Shown: positions 45,672 to 55,565, numbered from the stretch's first letter. The stretch is DNA of 64,000 nucleotides from Bradyrhizobium sp. G127 (GCF_021502575.1 NZ_JAKFGN010000001.1:1550001-1614000), one strand, 5' to 3'. The notes: a model not told the origin generated them from the letters alone. Numbers and translations: made by a program.

Positions 45672-46709
45672 ATGGACATTGCGGTTCTGGCGCAGCGCGT
45701 GGCGCAATTTGCGCTTGCGCATCCCGACGAGCGCGATTGCTGGATGAAGGCGACCGCCATCTCCGGAATCCTCGCTTGGGGCGATCCGGCCGCCATGGAA
45801 GCCGTCGATGGCTGGCTGCGCCGTGCTATTGCGACGCAGCGGTCGAACGGCAACCTGAATTATGCAGATGCCGTGCGCGCCATCGGCGCCGGACATGTCC
45901 GCAGTTTCACGCCGACCGCGGCTTTACCGGCGAGTCTTGGCTATCCGCTGTTGCGCCGCTATCAGCAAAACGGTGACGCGGTTTATCTGGAAGCAGCGCG
46001 GCGTCAGATAGATGCGTTACGCAAGAGCCCGCGAACCAGCGACGGCGGCATTTGCGCGCGCGCGGAAGCGTCGGAGTTGTGGATCGATTTTACGCATCTG
46101 ATGTGTCCGTTCATGGCTCTCTACGGCCAGATCGCAAAAGATCCGGATGCTATCGACGAGGCCTTTCGCCAGTATCGCGTGCATATCGATCATCTTGTCG
46201 ATCCGAAGAAACATCTGGCTCGCCATGCCTGGTGCGAGGCGCCGGATCACTATCCGCAGTCGACGTTCTGGTCGCGCGGCAATGGCTGGCTTGCCTGCGC
46301 GTCCGTCGATCTCGTCTCGATCGCTCCCAATCATCCGGATGCCGGCCATGTCGCTGAAACCTGCGCGCAGCTGCTTGAGGCCGTAGCGCACTATCAGGAT
46401 GCATCCGGTTATTTCTGCCATGTGCTCGACGATCCGGCTTCGAACCTGGAGGCATCCGGCACCTTGATGTTCGCGTATGCGGTCACGCGCGGGATCGAGC
46501 TTGGCATCGTTTCAAAATCCCTCGCGCCGGCGGCATCTCGCGCCTTTTTGGCTGTGGCGCGAGCAGTGGAGCCGTCGGGCAAGGTACCTGGCGTCGCGGT
46601 GCCGCCGGGTGGTCCGGGCGTTCCGTTCGACTGGACGCTGTTCGGGCAGGGCTTCTTCCTGTTGGCCGCACATCACATGAAGGGCGAGTTGACGGAGGTG
46701 CTGTCATGA
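45672..46709 (+). CDS. GH88/GH105-like unsaturated glycoside hydrolase family protein
   Basis: A 345-residue (alpha/alpha)6-barrel protein of the unsaturated glucuronyl/rhamnogalacturonyl hydrolase group (GH88/GH105). Supporting motifs are TSDGGICARAEASELWIDFT, with Asp in the WxD position used for catalysis, HLMCPFMALYG, the HAWCE element, STFWSRGNGWLACASVD and SGTLMFAYAVTRGI. No signal peptide is visible, so it should be cytoplasmic. It is shorter than most members at the N-terminus. Its stop overlaps the next gene's ATG by 4 bases, so it is co-translated with an acyl-CoA pathway gene, an unusual partnership for a glycoside hydrolase. Confidence 0.7.
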   Translation: MDIAVLAQRVAQFALAHPDERDCWMKATAISGILAWGDPAAMEAVDGWLRRAIATQRSNGNLNYADAVRAIGAGHVRSFTPTAALPASLGYPLLRRYQQNGDAVYLEAARRQIDALRKSPRTSDGGICARAEASELWIDFTHLMCPFMALYGQIAKDPDAIDEAFRQYRVHIDHLVDPKKHLARHAWCEAPDHYPQSTFWSRGNGWLACASVDLVSIAPNHPDAGHVAETCAQLLEAVAHYQDASGYFCHVLDDPASNLEASGTLMFAYAVTRGIELGIVSKSLAPAASRAFLAVARAVEPSGKVPGVAVPPGGPGVPFDWTLFGQGFFLLAAHHMKGELTEVLS

Positions 46710-47872
46710 ATCAGGCGAAATCAAAATCGCCGCAGACGCGTCCGCTGGCTGGTGTGCGCGTGCTCGATATGTCCCGGCTTGCTCCGGGGCCTTACTGCAC
46801 GATGCTGCTCGCCGATCTCGGCGCGGAAGTCATCGTTGTGACCGGCGGGCGAGCGGGGGTGCCAGTCTCGACGTTCTCGCGCGGCAAGCGTTTTGTGGCG
46901 CTTGATCTCAAGGCGGAGGAGGGGCGTGCAGCCCTGCAAAAGCTCGCTGCGACGTCCGATGTTTTCGTCGAGAGTTTCAGGCCTGGCGTCTCGGCGCGTC
47001 TCGGCGCGGGTTATGAAGATCTCAGCGGCCTCAATCCATCGCTGATCTACTGTTCGCTCACCGGTTATGGTCAAGTTGGACCGCTGGCGCAGGAGGCCGG
47101 GCACGACATCAATTATCTTGCCCTGACCGGTGTTCTCGGCGCGATCGGCCCGCGCGATCGCCCGCCGACCGCGCCGCTCAATGTGATTGCGGATTTCGCG
47201 GCGGGCGGCCTCACGGCCGTAGTCGGAATTCTTGCCGCGCTTTTCGAGCGTGTTTCGTCCGGCAAGGGCCAGCATATCGATGCCGCCATGATCGACGGCT
47301 GCATGTCGCTCATGGCGATGCACTATCCGGTCTGGGGGCAGGCTGTGATGCCGGAACGTGGCAGCGGCTGGCTGGCCGGCAGCGCTCCGTACTATCGTTG
47401 CTACGTCTGTAGCGATGGCGGCTATGTCGCCGTCGGCGCACTTGAGCCGCAGTTCTTCCTCGCGCTTTGGAAGGATATTGGCGCAGGTGATCCGCCGGAC
47501 CAGATGGACATGAAGGCGTGGCGGCTGATCGAAGAGACCTTCGCCCGAGCCTTCGTGTCGCGGCCGCGCGATCATTGGACCAGGCGCTATATCGGTCAGG
47601 ACGTTTGCGTCTTCCCGGTTCTCAGCCCGGATGAAGTGTGGACACATCCTCATATCAAGGCGCGCTTCCCGGACGCCGATGCGGACAATGTCCCGGCGAT
47701 TCCGCGTTTCAGCCGTACGGTCTTAAGCCCCGCACCGCGCGATGAAAGCGATCAGTCCGACGCGATTCTGACCGAGGCGGGACTTCGCCCGGACGAGATC
47801 GCGCTCGCCAGTCCGGCGAAGGAGCGCGCAAGCACCGGCTGGAGCGGCTGGCCGCCGCATTTCAAGACCTGA
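46706..47872 (+). CDS. Class III CoA-transferase (CaiB/BaiF family), first copy
   Basis: A 388-residue family III CoA-transferase, moving CoA between carboxylic acids through an enzyme-bound anhydride. The N-terminal LAGVRVLDMSRLAPGPYCTMLLADLGAEVI pattern, SRGKRFVALDLKAEEG and the catalytic Asp in NVIADFAAGG (about residue 163), followed by SSGKGQHIDAAMIDGCM, are as expected; this subtype also includes alpha-methylacyl-CoA racemases (MCR), so a racemase role is possible. It overlaps the GH105-like gene by 4 bases. A second copy is encoded two genes on. Confidence 0.85.
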   Translation: MNQAKSKSPQTRPLAGVRVLDMSRLAPGPYCTMLLADLGAEVIVVTGGRAGVPVSTFSRGKRFVALDLKAEEGRAALQKLAATSDVFVESFRPGVSARLGAGYEDLSGLNPSLIYCSLTGYGQVGPLAQEAGHDINYLALTGVLGAIGPRDRPPTAPLNVIADFAAGGLTAVVGILAALFERVSSGKGQHIDAAMIDGCMSLMAMHYPVWGQAVMPERGSGWLAGSAPYYRCYVCSDGGYVAVGALEPQFFLALWKDIGAGDPPDQMDMKAWRLIEETFARAFVSRPRDHWTRRYIGQDVCVFPVLSPDEVWTHPHIKARFPDADADNVPAIPRFSRTVLSPAPRDESDQSDAILTEAGLRPDEIALASPAKERASTGWSGWPPHFKT

Positions 47873-47906
47873 CCTTTGACCCTGCAACACGAAGAGATCT
47901 GTATCC

Positions 47907-49034
47907 ATGGCTCATCTTGAAGCCGAATATCGTGACTTCCGTGCATCCGTCCGCCGCTTTGCGAATGAGGAGGTTGCGCCCCGTGCCGCCGCTCTCGATC
48001 GCGAACAAAATCCGCCGGTCGAGGCTCACGCCGCCAGTTTGAGATTGGGCCTGCCGGGCCTGCCGTATCCCGAGCATCTCGGCGGCGGTGGTGGCGATAT
48101 GTTCGCGCAATGCGTCGCCATGGAAGAGATCGCGCGGGTGTGCGCATCGACTGCGCTCGGCATATCCAGTAGCTGGATCATGATGGCCGTCGTCAACTTC
48201 GGCACAGAGGACCAGCAGCGCGAAATCGTGCCGCAGATGACGAGCGGTGCCGCTCGCTGCGCCTGGGGGCTGACGGAGCCAAAGGGCGGCTCCGATCTGA
48301 TGGCGGCGTCGACAAAGGCCGTGCGCAGCGCGGATGGCTGGGTGCTCAACGGCACGAAGCGGTTCATCACGAATGGCGGATGGGCGGAATGGTATCTCGT
48401 TTTCGCGCGGACGAGCGAAAAGCGCTTCGGTCTCTTCCTGGTTCACAAGAATGACGCCGGTGTATCGTTCGGTGCGCCGGAGAAGAAGATGGGCATGCGC
48501 GGCAGCCCGACGTCCGACGTCATTCTGGAGAATTGCGTCCTGCCGGAATCGCGGCTGCTCGGCGATCCCGAACGCGGCGCGGAATATATTGGCGCGGCGC
48601 TGCTGAAGTCGCGGCTACAGATGTCCGCGCATGCGCTCGGCATCGCCGCCGGCGCGCTGGATGCGGCGTTGCGCTACACGAGCGAACGCGAGCAGTTCGG
48701 ACAAGCGATTGCAAAATTCCAGATGGTTCGGGGCATGGTCGCTGACATGGCAATCAAGGTCGAGGCCGGCCGGTCGGTGCTGCGTCATGCCTGTGAGCTT
48801 CTGATCGCCGGTGATCCGGAAGCGAAACTTCATGCCTCCATCGCCAAGGTGATGTGCTCCGACGCGGCGATGGCCGTGACGACGGACGCGGTGCAATTGC
48901 ACGGCGGCTACGGCTATCTCGAAGACTATGCCGTCGAACGCATGATGCGCGATGCCAAGGTCACGCAGATCTGGGAGGGGACCAATCAGATCCAGCGGCT
49001 GATGATTGCCAAAGAAGTCTACGAACAGATCTGA
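47907..49034 (+). CDS. Acyl-CoA dehydrogenase
   Basis: A 375-residue flavoenzyme forming an alpha,beta double bond in an acyl-CoA. The N-terminal helices, AWGLTEPKGGSDLMAASTKA FAD motif, the mid-domain FITNGGWAEWYLVFAR, REQFGQAIAKFQMVRGMVADM, and the C-terminal HGGYGYLEDYAVERMMRDAK–QIWEGTNQIQRLMIA with the catalytic Glu of WEGT are present. The order CoA-transferase, dehydrogenase, CoA-transferase resembles oxidation of an activated aryl- or branched acid. 34 bases separate it from the first CoA-transferase gene, and 9 from the second. Confidence 0.93.
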   Translation: MAHLEAEYRDFRASVRRFANEEVAPRAAALDREQNPPVEAHAASLRLGLPGLPYPEHLGGGGGDMFAQCVAMEEIARVCASTALGISSSWIMMAVVNFGTEDQQREIVPQMTSGAARCAWGLTEPKGGSDLMAASTKAVRSADGWVLNGTKRFITNGGWAEWYLVFARTSEKRFGLFLVHKNDAGVSFGAPEKKMGMRGSPTSDVILENCVLPESRLLGDPERGAEYIGAALLKSRLQMSAHALGIAAGALDAALRYTSEREQFGQAIAKFQMVRGMVADMAIKVEAGRSVLRHACELLIAGDPEAKLHASIAKVMCSDAAMAVTTDAVQLHGGYGYLEDYAVERMMRDAKVTQIWEGTNQIQRLMIAKEVYEQI

Positions 49035-49043
49035 GGAACGGTC

Positions 49044-50219
49044 ATGTCCATTCTGGAAGGCATCAAGGTCGTCGAACTCTGCGAGGTCTATCAGGGGCCT
49101 CTCGCCGGGCAGTCGCTCGCCGATTTCGGCGCGCGCGTTATCAAGGTCGAGCGCCCGCCCGTCGGCGATCCGATGCGGCTGGGCGATTTCCACGCAGCTG
49201 AGCGGAATTTGATGAGCGGCTATTTCGCCGCGGTCAACCGCAACAAGGAATGCGTCTGTCTCGATCTGAAGGGCGAGGCGGGGCGCGCCGCGCTTCTCGA
49301 ACTCATCAAGACGTCGGACGTGTTGCTGCATAACTATCGCCCCGGCGTGATGGAACGTCTCGGCTTCGGCTACGAGGCGATGGCAAAGGTCAACCCGCGC
49401 CTCATCTATGCGGCGGCCAGCGGATTTGGAGAGAGCGGGCCGCTTGCCGAAATGGCGGGTCAGGATTTTCTGATCCAGTCGATCTCCGGCATCGCCATGA
49501 AAGGCGTGCGCGGCGATGGTGTGCCGAATTTCCTGAATGTCCCGCTCACTGACTACGCGTCCGGCATGCTTCTGGTGCAGGGCATTCTGCTTGCTCTGAT
49601 CGAGCGCGGAAAATCCGGATTGGGGCAGAAGGTGATGACCTCGTTGTTCGACACCGCCATTTCCATGCAGAGCCTCGAGGCGGCCTCGATCCTGAACTAT
49701 GACTACGAGACGCGCTGGTTTGATCGCGCGTTGAACTTCCCGGTTGAGACTTCAAACGGCTGGATCACGGTTCTCGGGTTTTTTCGCGACAACCCGCTGC
49801 AATTGATTTGTCAGGCGCTGGGCGTCCCGGACCTGAGCGCGGAAATGTCGATCCCGACGGCGCTCGATCAGATTGCGGCGCGTGACCGGATCGTCGAACG
49901 GCTGCGTCCTGAGTTCCTGAAGTTCCAGGTCGAGGATGTGGTCGCGCGCTTGCAGAAGCAGGGCATCCTGTCGGCTCCCATTCTCACGTTCGAACAGGCT
50001 CTTGCCCTCCCGCAAGTCGCCGCCAACGGCATGATCGTTAGCGTGAAGGCGGAGGGGCAGGACGACATGCGGGTGATCGATCATCCGGTGAAATTCTCCC
50101 GCTCCCGCAAATCATCGACGCGCGGACCACAGAAGCTGGGTGCGCAGACGAAGTCGGTCCTTGCAGAGCTTGGGTTTGACGACGCGCAGATCGCAAAGGC
50201 TTCGAACGACTCGCAATAG
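49044..50219 (+). CDS. Class III CoA-transferase (CaiB/BaiF family), second copy
   Basis: A 391-residue family III CoA-transferase. It has LEGIKVVELCEVYQGPLAGQS, LADFGARVIKVERPPVGDP, VNRNKECVCLDLKGEAG and the catalytic Asp in NVPLTDYASGMLL (residue 170), with the following GLGQKVMTSLFDTA. The Asp corresponds to the formyl-CoA transferase nucleophile. It is well diverged from the first copy, so the two probably handle different acids of one pathway, such as a substrate and an intermediate. It begins 9 bases after the acyl-CoA dehydrogenase. Confidence 0.9.
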   Translation: MSILEGIKVVELCEVYQGPLAGQSLADFGARVIKVERPPVGDPMRLGDFHAAERNLMSGYFAAVNRNKECVCLDLKGEAGRAALLELIKTSDVLLHNYRPGVMERLGFGYEAMAKVNPRLIYAAASGFGESGPLAEMAGQDFLIQSISGIAMKGVRGDGVPNFLNVPLTDYASGMLLVQGILLALIERGKSGLGQKVMTSLFDTAISMQSLEAASILNYDYETRWFDRALNFPVETSNGWITVLGFFRDNPLQLICQALGVPDLSAEMSIPTALDQIAARDRIVERLRPEFLKFQVEDVVARLQKQGILSAPILTFEQALALPQVAANGMIVSVKAEGQDDMRVIDHPVKFSRSRKSSTRGPQKLGAQTKSVLAELGFDDAQIAKASNDSQ

Positions 50220-50302
50220 CAGAACGGCGTTGGCGCGAGGACGCGCCGGCTCCCGTCAATGTTTTCCTCTCACGACATCCAAAGCGCCTTCGAAAGACGA
50301 AT

Positions 50303-53300
50303 ATGGAAGCCACAGTAAAAGCAGTGCCCGCCGGTCCGGAGCCTGCATTGTCAGACCGGTATGCACAGCAGGAAGGCGAAGTCTTTCTGTCGGGCAATCA
50401 GGCGCTGGTGCGGCTGCCATTGCAGCAGCGCATTCGGGATTCGCGCGCCGGCCTGAACACGGCCGGCTTTATCTCGGGCTATCGCGGCTCGCCGCTTGGT
50501 CGTTATGATATGGAACTATGGCAGACGGGCGATCTTCTGCGCGCGGCAAACATTCACTTCCAGCCGGGGGTTAACGAGGATCTCGCCGCCACTGCAGTCT
50601 GGGGTACGCAGCATACGGCGAACTTTCCGGGGGCGCGTTTCGCCGGGGTATTCGGAATCTGGTACGGCAAAGGACCGGGTGTCGATCGCAGCGGCGACGC
50701 GCTCAAGCACGCGAATGCGGCCGGAACCGCGCCGCTGGGCGGCGTTCTCGCGCTCGCGGGTGACGACCATGGCGCGAAATCATCGACACAGGCGCATCAG
50801 TCCGACTATGCCCTGATCGCGGCCGGGATTCCGGTTCTCTATCCTTCGAACGTGCAGGAGATCCTCGACTACGGCCTGCATGGCATCGCGATGAGCCGCT
50901 ATGCCGGCTGCTGGGTCGCGATGAAGCTCGTCACCGATGTCGTCGAAGGCTCCAGTTCCGTGGTGGTCGGTCCGGAGAGCCCGCGGATCACGCTGCCGTC
51001 GCAGCAGCCCTCGGACGTTCACATCAAGCGCATCGCCATGCCAAAGGCGCAGGAGGAGGCGCTTTACGGTCTGCGGCTGCCGGCGGCGCTCGACTACGCG
51101 CGGGTGAATGTCCTCAACGAGATTCGCCTTGATGCACCGGCGGCGAAAATCGGCATCGTAACGGCCGGGAAATCCTATGGTGATACCCGGCAGGCGCTGG
51201 AACGGCTCGCCGCCGAGGGTTGTCCGACGTCCGGCTTCCGGCTTCTCAAGATCGGCATGGTCTGGCCGCTCGATCCCGAAATCATTCTGCAATTCGCGCA
51301 GGGACTTGAGACGATCCTTGTGATCGAGGAAAAGCGCCCGCTGCTAGAAGACCAGATCAAGACGATACTCTTCGATGCTGCGGAAGGAAGGCGGCCGAAG
51401 GTCATCGGAAAATTCTCCGCCGCAAATGTCTGGTCGGCGATGCGTGGCGACGAGGCGTTCTCGCTGGTTGGCGAATTGAACCCGGATTGCATCGCGGAGC
51501 GTATCGGCGCTGTGCTCGGCTTCAAGCAGCCAACGTCGAGACAGGTTGTTGCGCTGACGCCGATGCCCGTTGCCGAACGGGCGCCGACGTTCTGCTCGGG
51601 TTGTCCGCACAGCACGTCGACACGGCTGCCCACCGACAGCCTCGCGCTGGCCGGAATCGGCTGTCATTCCATCGCGTTGCTGCAAAACCCGATGCAAACC
51701 GGTCCATTGGCCCATATGGGGGCAGAGGGGGCGATGTGGGTGGGGATGTCGCCGTTCACCGACACGCCGCATATGTTCGCCAATATCGGCGACGGCACGT
51801 ATTTCCATTCCGGTTTCCTCGCCATCCGGCAGGCGGTCGCGGCAAAGGTCTCGATCACCTACAAATTGCTGTTGAATGGTTTCGTGTCGATGACGGGCGG
51901 CCAGCCGATAGAAGGCGAACTGACGCCCGCGCAGCTTTCCACAGAATTGCTCGCTGAAGGTGTCGCGAGGGTCGTTATTGTCAGCGACGATCCGGAGAAG
52001 TTTTCCAGCCAAACGCTGCCTGCCGGTGTCGATGTCTATCATCGCGAAAGGCTTGACGCTGTTCAAAAGGACCTGCGGGCGCATTCCGGCGTCACCGTCC
52101 TGATCTACGACCAGATGTGCGCCACCGAGCGGCGGCGTCAGCGCAAGCGCGGCAAACTCCCGGACCCCCAGAAGCGGAATTTCATCAATCCCGCGGTGTG
52201 TGAAGGCTGCGGTGATTGCGGCGACAAGTCCAATTGCTTGTCGATCGAACCACTCGAAACCGAGTTCGGTCGCAAGCGGCGCATCAATCAGGCGTCCTGC
52301 AACAAAGATTTCACCTGCACCAATGGCTTCTGTCCGAGCTTCGTGACCGTCACTGGCAGCGCGTTGCGCAAGACCAGCACGCCCGGCGTGTCGAAACCGG
52401 ATACGGCTATGCTGCCGGAGCCGAAAATTCCGGCGCTTATCGAGCCGCTGGGAATGATCGTCACGGGCATCGGTGGCACCGGCGTCATTACGCTGGGCGC
52501 GATCATCGGCATGGCCGCGCATCTCGACGGCATCAGCGTCAGCACGCTGGATCTGACCGGACTCGCGCAGAAGTACGGCGCTGTGATGTCGCATATCCGG
52601 TTCGCGCCGGACCGGGAGCGTCTACATGCGCATCGCCTTGCGAAAGGCGAGGCAGATGTCGTGATCGGCTGCGATCTGATCGTTGCTGCTGGCGCCGAGG
52701 CAATCGACAAGATGAGTCCGGCACGCACCCGTGCCATTCTGTCCGCCGAAATCAGTCCGACGCGTGATTTTGCCCATGATCCAGATTGGCGCGTAGATCA
52801 TCGCGCGCTGGTCAAGCGCGTCGCGGGGGCCGCATCCCAAGCAGAGGCCATCGCCGCCGCCGATCTGGCGCGATCCCTGGTCGGCGATCCACTCGGCGCG
52901 AATCTTATTCTGCTTGGTTATGCGTGGCAGAAGGGATGGCTGCCGTTGTCGCGCGATGCGATCGAACGTGCGATCCGCCTCAATGGCGCGGGCGTTGACT
53001 TTAACCTCGCCAGCTTTGCGTGGGGCCGTATGGCTGCGCACGACCTCCCCCGCGCGATCGCTGCCGCGCATCCCGATGATGCCGAGGTCGTGACGGCCCC
53101 GCGCTTCCAGAGTCTCGTCGATCTGGTCGATAGCCGCTGCCGCGAGCTGACAGACTATCAGGATTCGGAATACGCAGATCGCTACCGACGCTTTGTGACG
53201 CGCGTTGTGGAGCGGGAGCGTGAACTTCGCCTGAAGCCTGGACTCGCCGAAGCAGTGGCGCGCTACTACTACAAGCTGCTGGCGTACAAAGACGAGTTCG

Positions 53301-53776
53301 AGGTTGCGCGGCTTTACTCAGCACCCGCCTTCCGGCGTGAACTGGAGAAGAATTTTCAGGGTGACTACAGCTTGCGTTTTCATCTCGGTGCCGGTCCATT
53401 TGCACGGCGCGATAGCGCAGATGCAGAGCCTCGCAAGACCGAGGTCGGCGGTTGGATTCTTCCGGTGTTCCATGTTCTCGCACGTCTGCGCTTCCTGCGC
53501 GGGACGATGTTCGATCCCTTTGCGCGGTCCAGTGAGCGACGCCTGGCTTTGTGTGAGATCGCGCAATATGAGGCCGATATTGAAACCCTGCTGGCGGATC
53601 TGGACGAGAAGAGGCATTCACTCGCCATCGAGATCGCATCCTTGCCCGAGAAGCTGCGCGGCTACGGCCACATCCGTGAACGCAGCGCGGTAGCTGTCGC
53701 TGAAAAGCGCGCGGCCTTGTGGCAGCGCTGGCAGCACCATGCGAAACGTGAGCCCGTTCTGGAGGCGATATGCTGA
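50303..53776 (+). CDS. Indolepyruvate ferredoxin oxidoreductase family protein (fused)
   Basis: A 1157-residue fusion that oxidatively decarboxylates an aryl or branched 2-oxo acid to the acyl-CoA, passing electrons to ferredoxin. Order: pyrimidine-type ThDP domain (LNTAGFISGYRGSPLGRYDM), ThDP-pyrophosphate domain (MFANIGDGTYFHSGFLAIRQ), an iron-sulfur segment with CEGCGDCGDKSNC and CNKDFTCTNGFCPSF (about 635–690), the gamma domain (GMIVTGIGGTGVITLGAIIG), and a C-terminal extension. This single-chain form is known in aerobic proteobacteria. It overlaps livH by 7 bases. It implies the imported compound is metabolised as a 2-oxo acid. Confidence 0.92.
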   Translation: MEATVKAVPAGPEPALSDRYAQQEGEVFLSGNQALVRLPLQQRIRDSRAGLNTAGFISGYRGSPLGRYDMELWQTGDLLRAANIHFQPGVNEDLAATAVWGTQHTANFPGARFAGVFGIWYGKGPGVDRSGDALKHANAAGTAPLGGVLALAGDDHGAKSSTQAHQSDYALIAAGIPVLYPSNVQEILDYGLHGIAMSRYAGCWVAMKLVTDVVEGSSSVVVGPESPRITLPSQQPSDVHIKRIAMPKAQEEALYGLRLPAALDYARVNVLNEIRLDAPAAKIGIVTAGKSYGDTRQALERLAAEGCPTSGFRLLKIGMVWPLDPEIILQFAQGLETILVIEEKRPLLEDQIKTILFDAAEGRRPKVIGKFSAANVWSAMRGDEAFSLVGELNPDCIAERIGAVLGFKQPTSRQVVALTPMPVAERAPTFCSGCPHSTSTRLPTDSLALAGIGCHSIALLQNPMQTGPLAHMGAEGAMWVGMSPFTDTPHMFANIGDGTYFHSGFLAIRQAVAAKVSITYKLLLNGFVSMTGGQPIEGELTPAQLSTELLAEGVARVVIVSDDPEKFSSQTLPAGVDVYHRERLDAVQKDLRAHSGVTVLIYDQMCATERRRQRKRGKLPDPQKRNFINPAVCEGCGDCGDKSNCLSIEPLETEFGRKRRINQASCNKDFTCTNGFCPSFVTVTGSALRKTSTPGVSKPDTAMLPEPKIPALIEPLGMIVTGIGGTGVITLGAIIGMAAHLDGISVSTLDLTGLAQKYGAVMSHIRFAPDRERLHAHRLAKGEADVVIGCDLIVAAGAEAIDKMSPARTRAILSAEISPTRDFAHDPDWRVDHRALVKRVAGAASQAEAIAAADLARSLVGDPLGANLILLGYAWQKGWLPLSRDAIERAIRLNGAGVDFNLASFAWGRMAAHDLPRAIAAAHPDDAEVVTAPRFQSLVDLVDSRCRELTDYQDSEYADRYRRFVTRVVERERELRLKPGLAEAVARYYYKLLAYKDEFEVARLYSAPAFRRELEKNFQGDYSLRFHLGAGPFARRDSADAEPRKTEVGGWILPVFHVLARLRFLRGTMFDPFARSSERRLALCEIAQYEADIETLLADLDEKRHSLAIEIASLPEKLRGYGHIRERSAVAVAEKRAALWQRWQHHAKREPVLEAIC

Positions 53777-54627
53777 TCGAATTTCTCGAGTTCATGATTC
53801 GCGGTGCCTTGCTTGGAGCCATCTACGGCCTGCTCGCGTTTCCGGTGAGCCTGCTGTTCGTCACGACGGATTCTGTCGATCTCGCTGTTGGCGCATATGC
53901 GGTCCTGGCCGCGGCCGTTGCCGCAGCTTTTGCAGGTCCGATGGGAGTTTCATTCGGAATCATGAGCGCCGTAGCGGCGTCCATGGTTGTCGCTGTGCTG
54001 TCGCTGCGTGTTGAATCCGGCGGTATGAAGGATCCGCTGACCGTGGTGCTGATTACCTTCGGTATCTCGATATTTCTTGAATCGTTCGTCCTGACGGTGT
54101 TCGGCCAGAATCCCATGGTGCGCCAGCCGTTCGACACATTTTGGGTGATCGGACCGCTCCGCGTCAGCCCGCAAGCAGCGATCAACGTTTCGATCGGCCT
54201 CGTGCTTCTGGCGGCGCTGTATATCTGGCTGAACTGGACGGCTTTCGGACGCGACATGCGCGCCTGTGCGGCCAGCGCCACCGCCGCCGTGTTTGCGGGG
54301 ATTCCGGTCCACCGGATTTACGTGATGATGCATGTGATCGGCGGTCTTCTTGCAGGCATCGCTGGAGTTTTGATTCTGTACACGACAGGCACGAGCTACA
54401 GCGCGGGACTGAGCCTGACGATCTCTGGTTTTGGCGCAGCGGCGATTTTCGGATTGCATAGTCCGCTGCGCGGATTTTTCGGCGGCGTCGCCATCGGCAC
54501 TGTGGAAGCTGTTTCCACTGGCTACCTGCCACCGGGCCTCGGCACGGTGACGCCATTGGTGTTTATCCTCGTCGTTCTGGCGCGCGGCAAGGCCAATATC
54601 GGCCGTCCGGCAGGAGGCCGCGCATGA
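53770..54627 (+). CDS. livH: Branched-chain amino acid-type ABC transporter permease LivH
   Basis: A 285-residue permease with about eight helices; MIRGALLGAIYGLLAFPVSL is the first, and AVFAGIPVHRIYVMMHVIGGL with GLSLTISGFGAAAIFGLHSPL the conserved LivH cytoplasmic elements. Start overlaps the end of the oxidoreductase gene by 7 bases, so transporter and enzyme are co-translated. HAAT-family systems import branched-chain amino acids, urea, amides and many aromatic acids; here the neighbouring enzymes make an aromatic or branched acid likely. Confidence 0.92.
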   Translation: MLIEFLEFMIRGALLGAIYGLLAFPVSLLFVTTDSVDLAVGAYAVLAAAVAAAFAGPMGVSFGIMSAVAASMVVAVLSLRVESGGMKDPLTVVLITFGISIFLESFVLTVFGQNPMVRQPFDTFWVIGPLRVSPQAAINVSIGLVLLAALYIWLNWTAFGRDMRACAASATAAVFAGIPVHRIYVMMHVIGGLLAGIAGVLILYTTGTSYSAGLSLTISGFGAAAIFGLHSPLRGFFGGVAIGTVEAVSTGYLPPGLGTVTPLVFILVVLARGKANIGRPAGGRA

Positions 54628-55565
54628 ACGCCGGGAGATTCGGAAGACTGTGGCCGCTGATGATTCTGGCGTGTGTCCTCGCGGTAGTGTCGGCGGCGAT
54701 TTACGGACGGCCGTTCTGGCTGGACAATTCCATTCTCATCGCGATCTTCGCACTGATGGCGCTGTCGGTCGGCCTTGCCTATGGACAGGCCGGCATTCTC
54801 TCGATGGCAACGGCGGCGTTCGCCTCGATAGGCGCCTTCGGCAGCGGCATCCTGACGACCCGCTTCGGACTCTCTCCCTATCTTGGATTGGCGTTCGCGG
54901 TGCTTGCTCCGATGGCGCTTGCCTATCCGATTGCGCGCGCCCTCGTGCGGCTGTCGCCTCTACCGCTGTCCATCGCGACATTGCTTATCAGCAGCATCCT
55001 TGAAATTGCGGTGCGTGAGGGTGGCGATTTCACGGGCGGCTATATCGGCCTGTCCGGCATTCCCCGACTCACCATCGCGGCCAACGCGCAGGGCATGCAC
55101 TTTTTGGCGTGGGGCTGCGTTCTGGCGGCATTGTGGATTTATCTCAATCTCATGGATTCCAATATGGGACGCGCAGTCCGCACGGCGCGTCATGATCCAT
55201 TGCGGGCGGCGGCGGATGGCGTGAGCGTGTCGCATGTTCTTGCGGGCGTTTTTGCCATCTCCGCTGCAATGGCGGGTGTCGCGGGTTGGCTCTACGCGCA
55301 TCACCTGACCTATATGGGACCGGACTCGCTGACAACGCATGTTTCGATTCAGACTCTCCTGATGGCTGTCATTGGCGGCGCGCAGACTTTTCTGGGGCCG
55401 ATCGTCGGTGCTGCTGTACTTCTTCTGATTACGCTCTATTTGCCGGCCGCCGAGACGCAGGGAATGTTTTTCGGCGCGGCACTGGTCCTGACTCTCGTTC
55501 TCGCGCCGCAGGGATTATTGGGGTTCCGCTGGCTTCGTTCGGTGAGGAAGACCGATGGCCGTTGA
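54624..55565 (+). CDS. livM: Branched-chain amino acid-type ABC transporter permease LivM
   Basis: A 313-residue second permease with about nine helices, with the LivM motifs YGQAGILSMATAAFASIGAF, RAVRTARHDPLRAAADGVSV and HLTYMGPDSLTTHVSIQTLL. ATGA overlap with livH. It pairs with LivH to form the membrane channel, receiving ATP-driven force from LivG and LivF. No fused ATPase domain is present, unlike some LivM proteins. Confidence 0.92.
   Translation: MNAGRFGRLWPLMILACVLAVVSAAIYGRPFWLDNSILIAIFALMALSVGLAYGQAGILSMATAAFASIGAFGSGILTTRFGLSPYLGLAFAVLAPMALAYPIARALVRLSPLPLSIATLLISSILEIAVREGGDFTGGYIGLSGIPRLTIAANAQGMHFLAWGCVLAALWIYLNLMDSNMGRAVRTARHDPLRAAADGVSVSHVLAGVFAISAAMAGVAGWLYAHHLTYMGPDSLTTHVSIQTLLMAVIGGAQTFLGPIVGAAVLLLITLYLPAAETQGMFFGAALVLTLVLAPQGLLGFRWLRSVRKTDGR

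Noticed and set aside
49629-49640. Met instead of Asp in GQKVMTSL of the second CoA-transferase, at first taken as loss of the catalytic residue
   Set aside because: The family nucleophile is the Asp in the earlier D-x-x-x-G motif; here it is Asp170 in NVPLTDYASG and is intact, as is Asp163 in the first copy.
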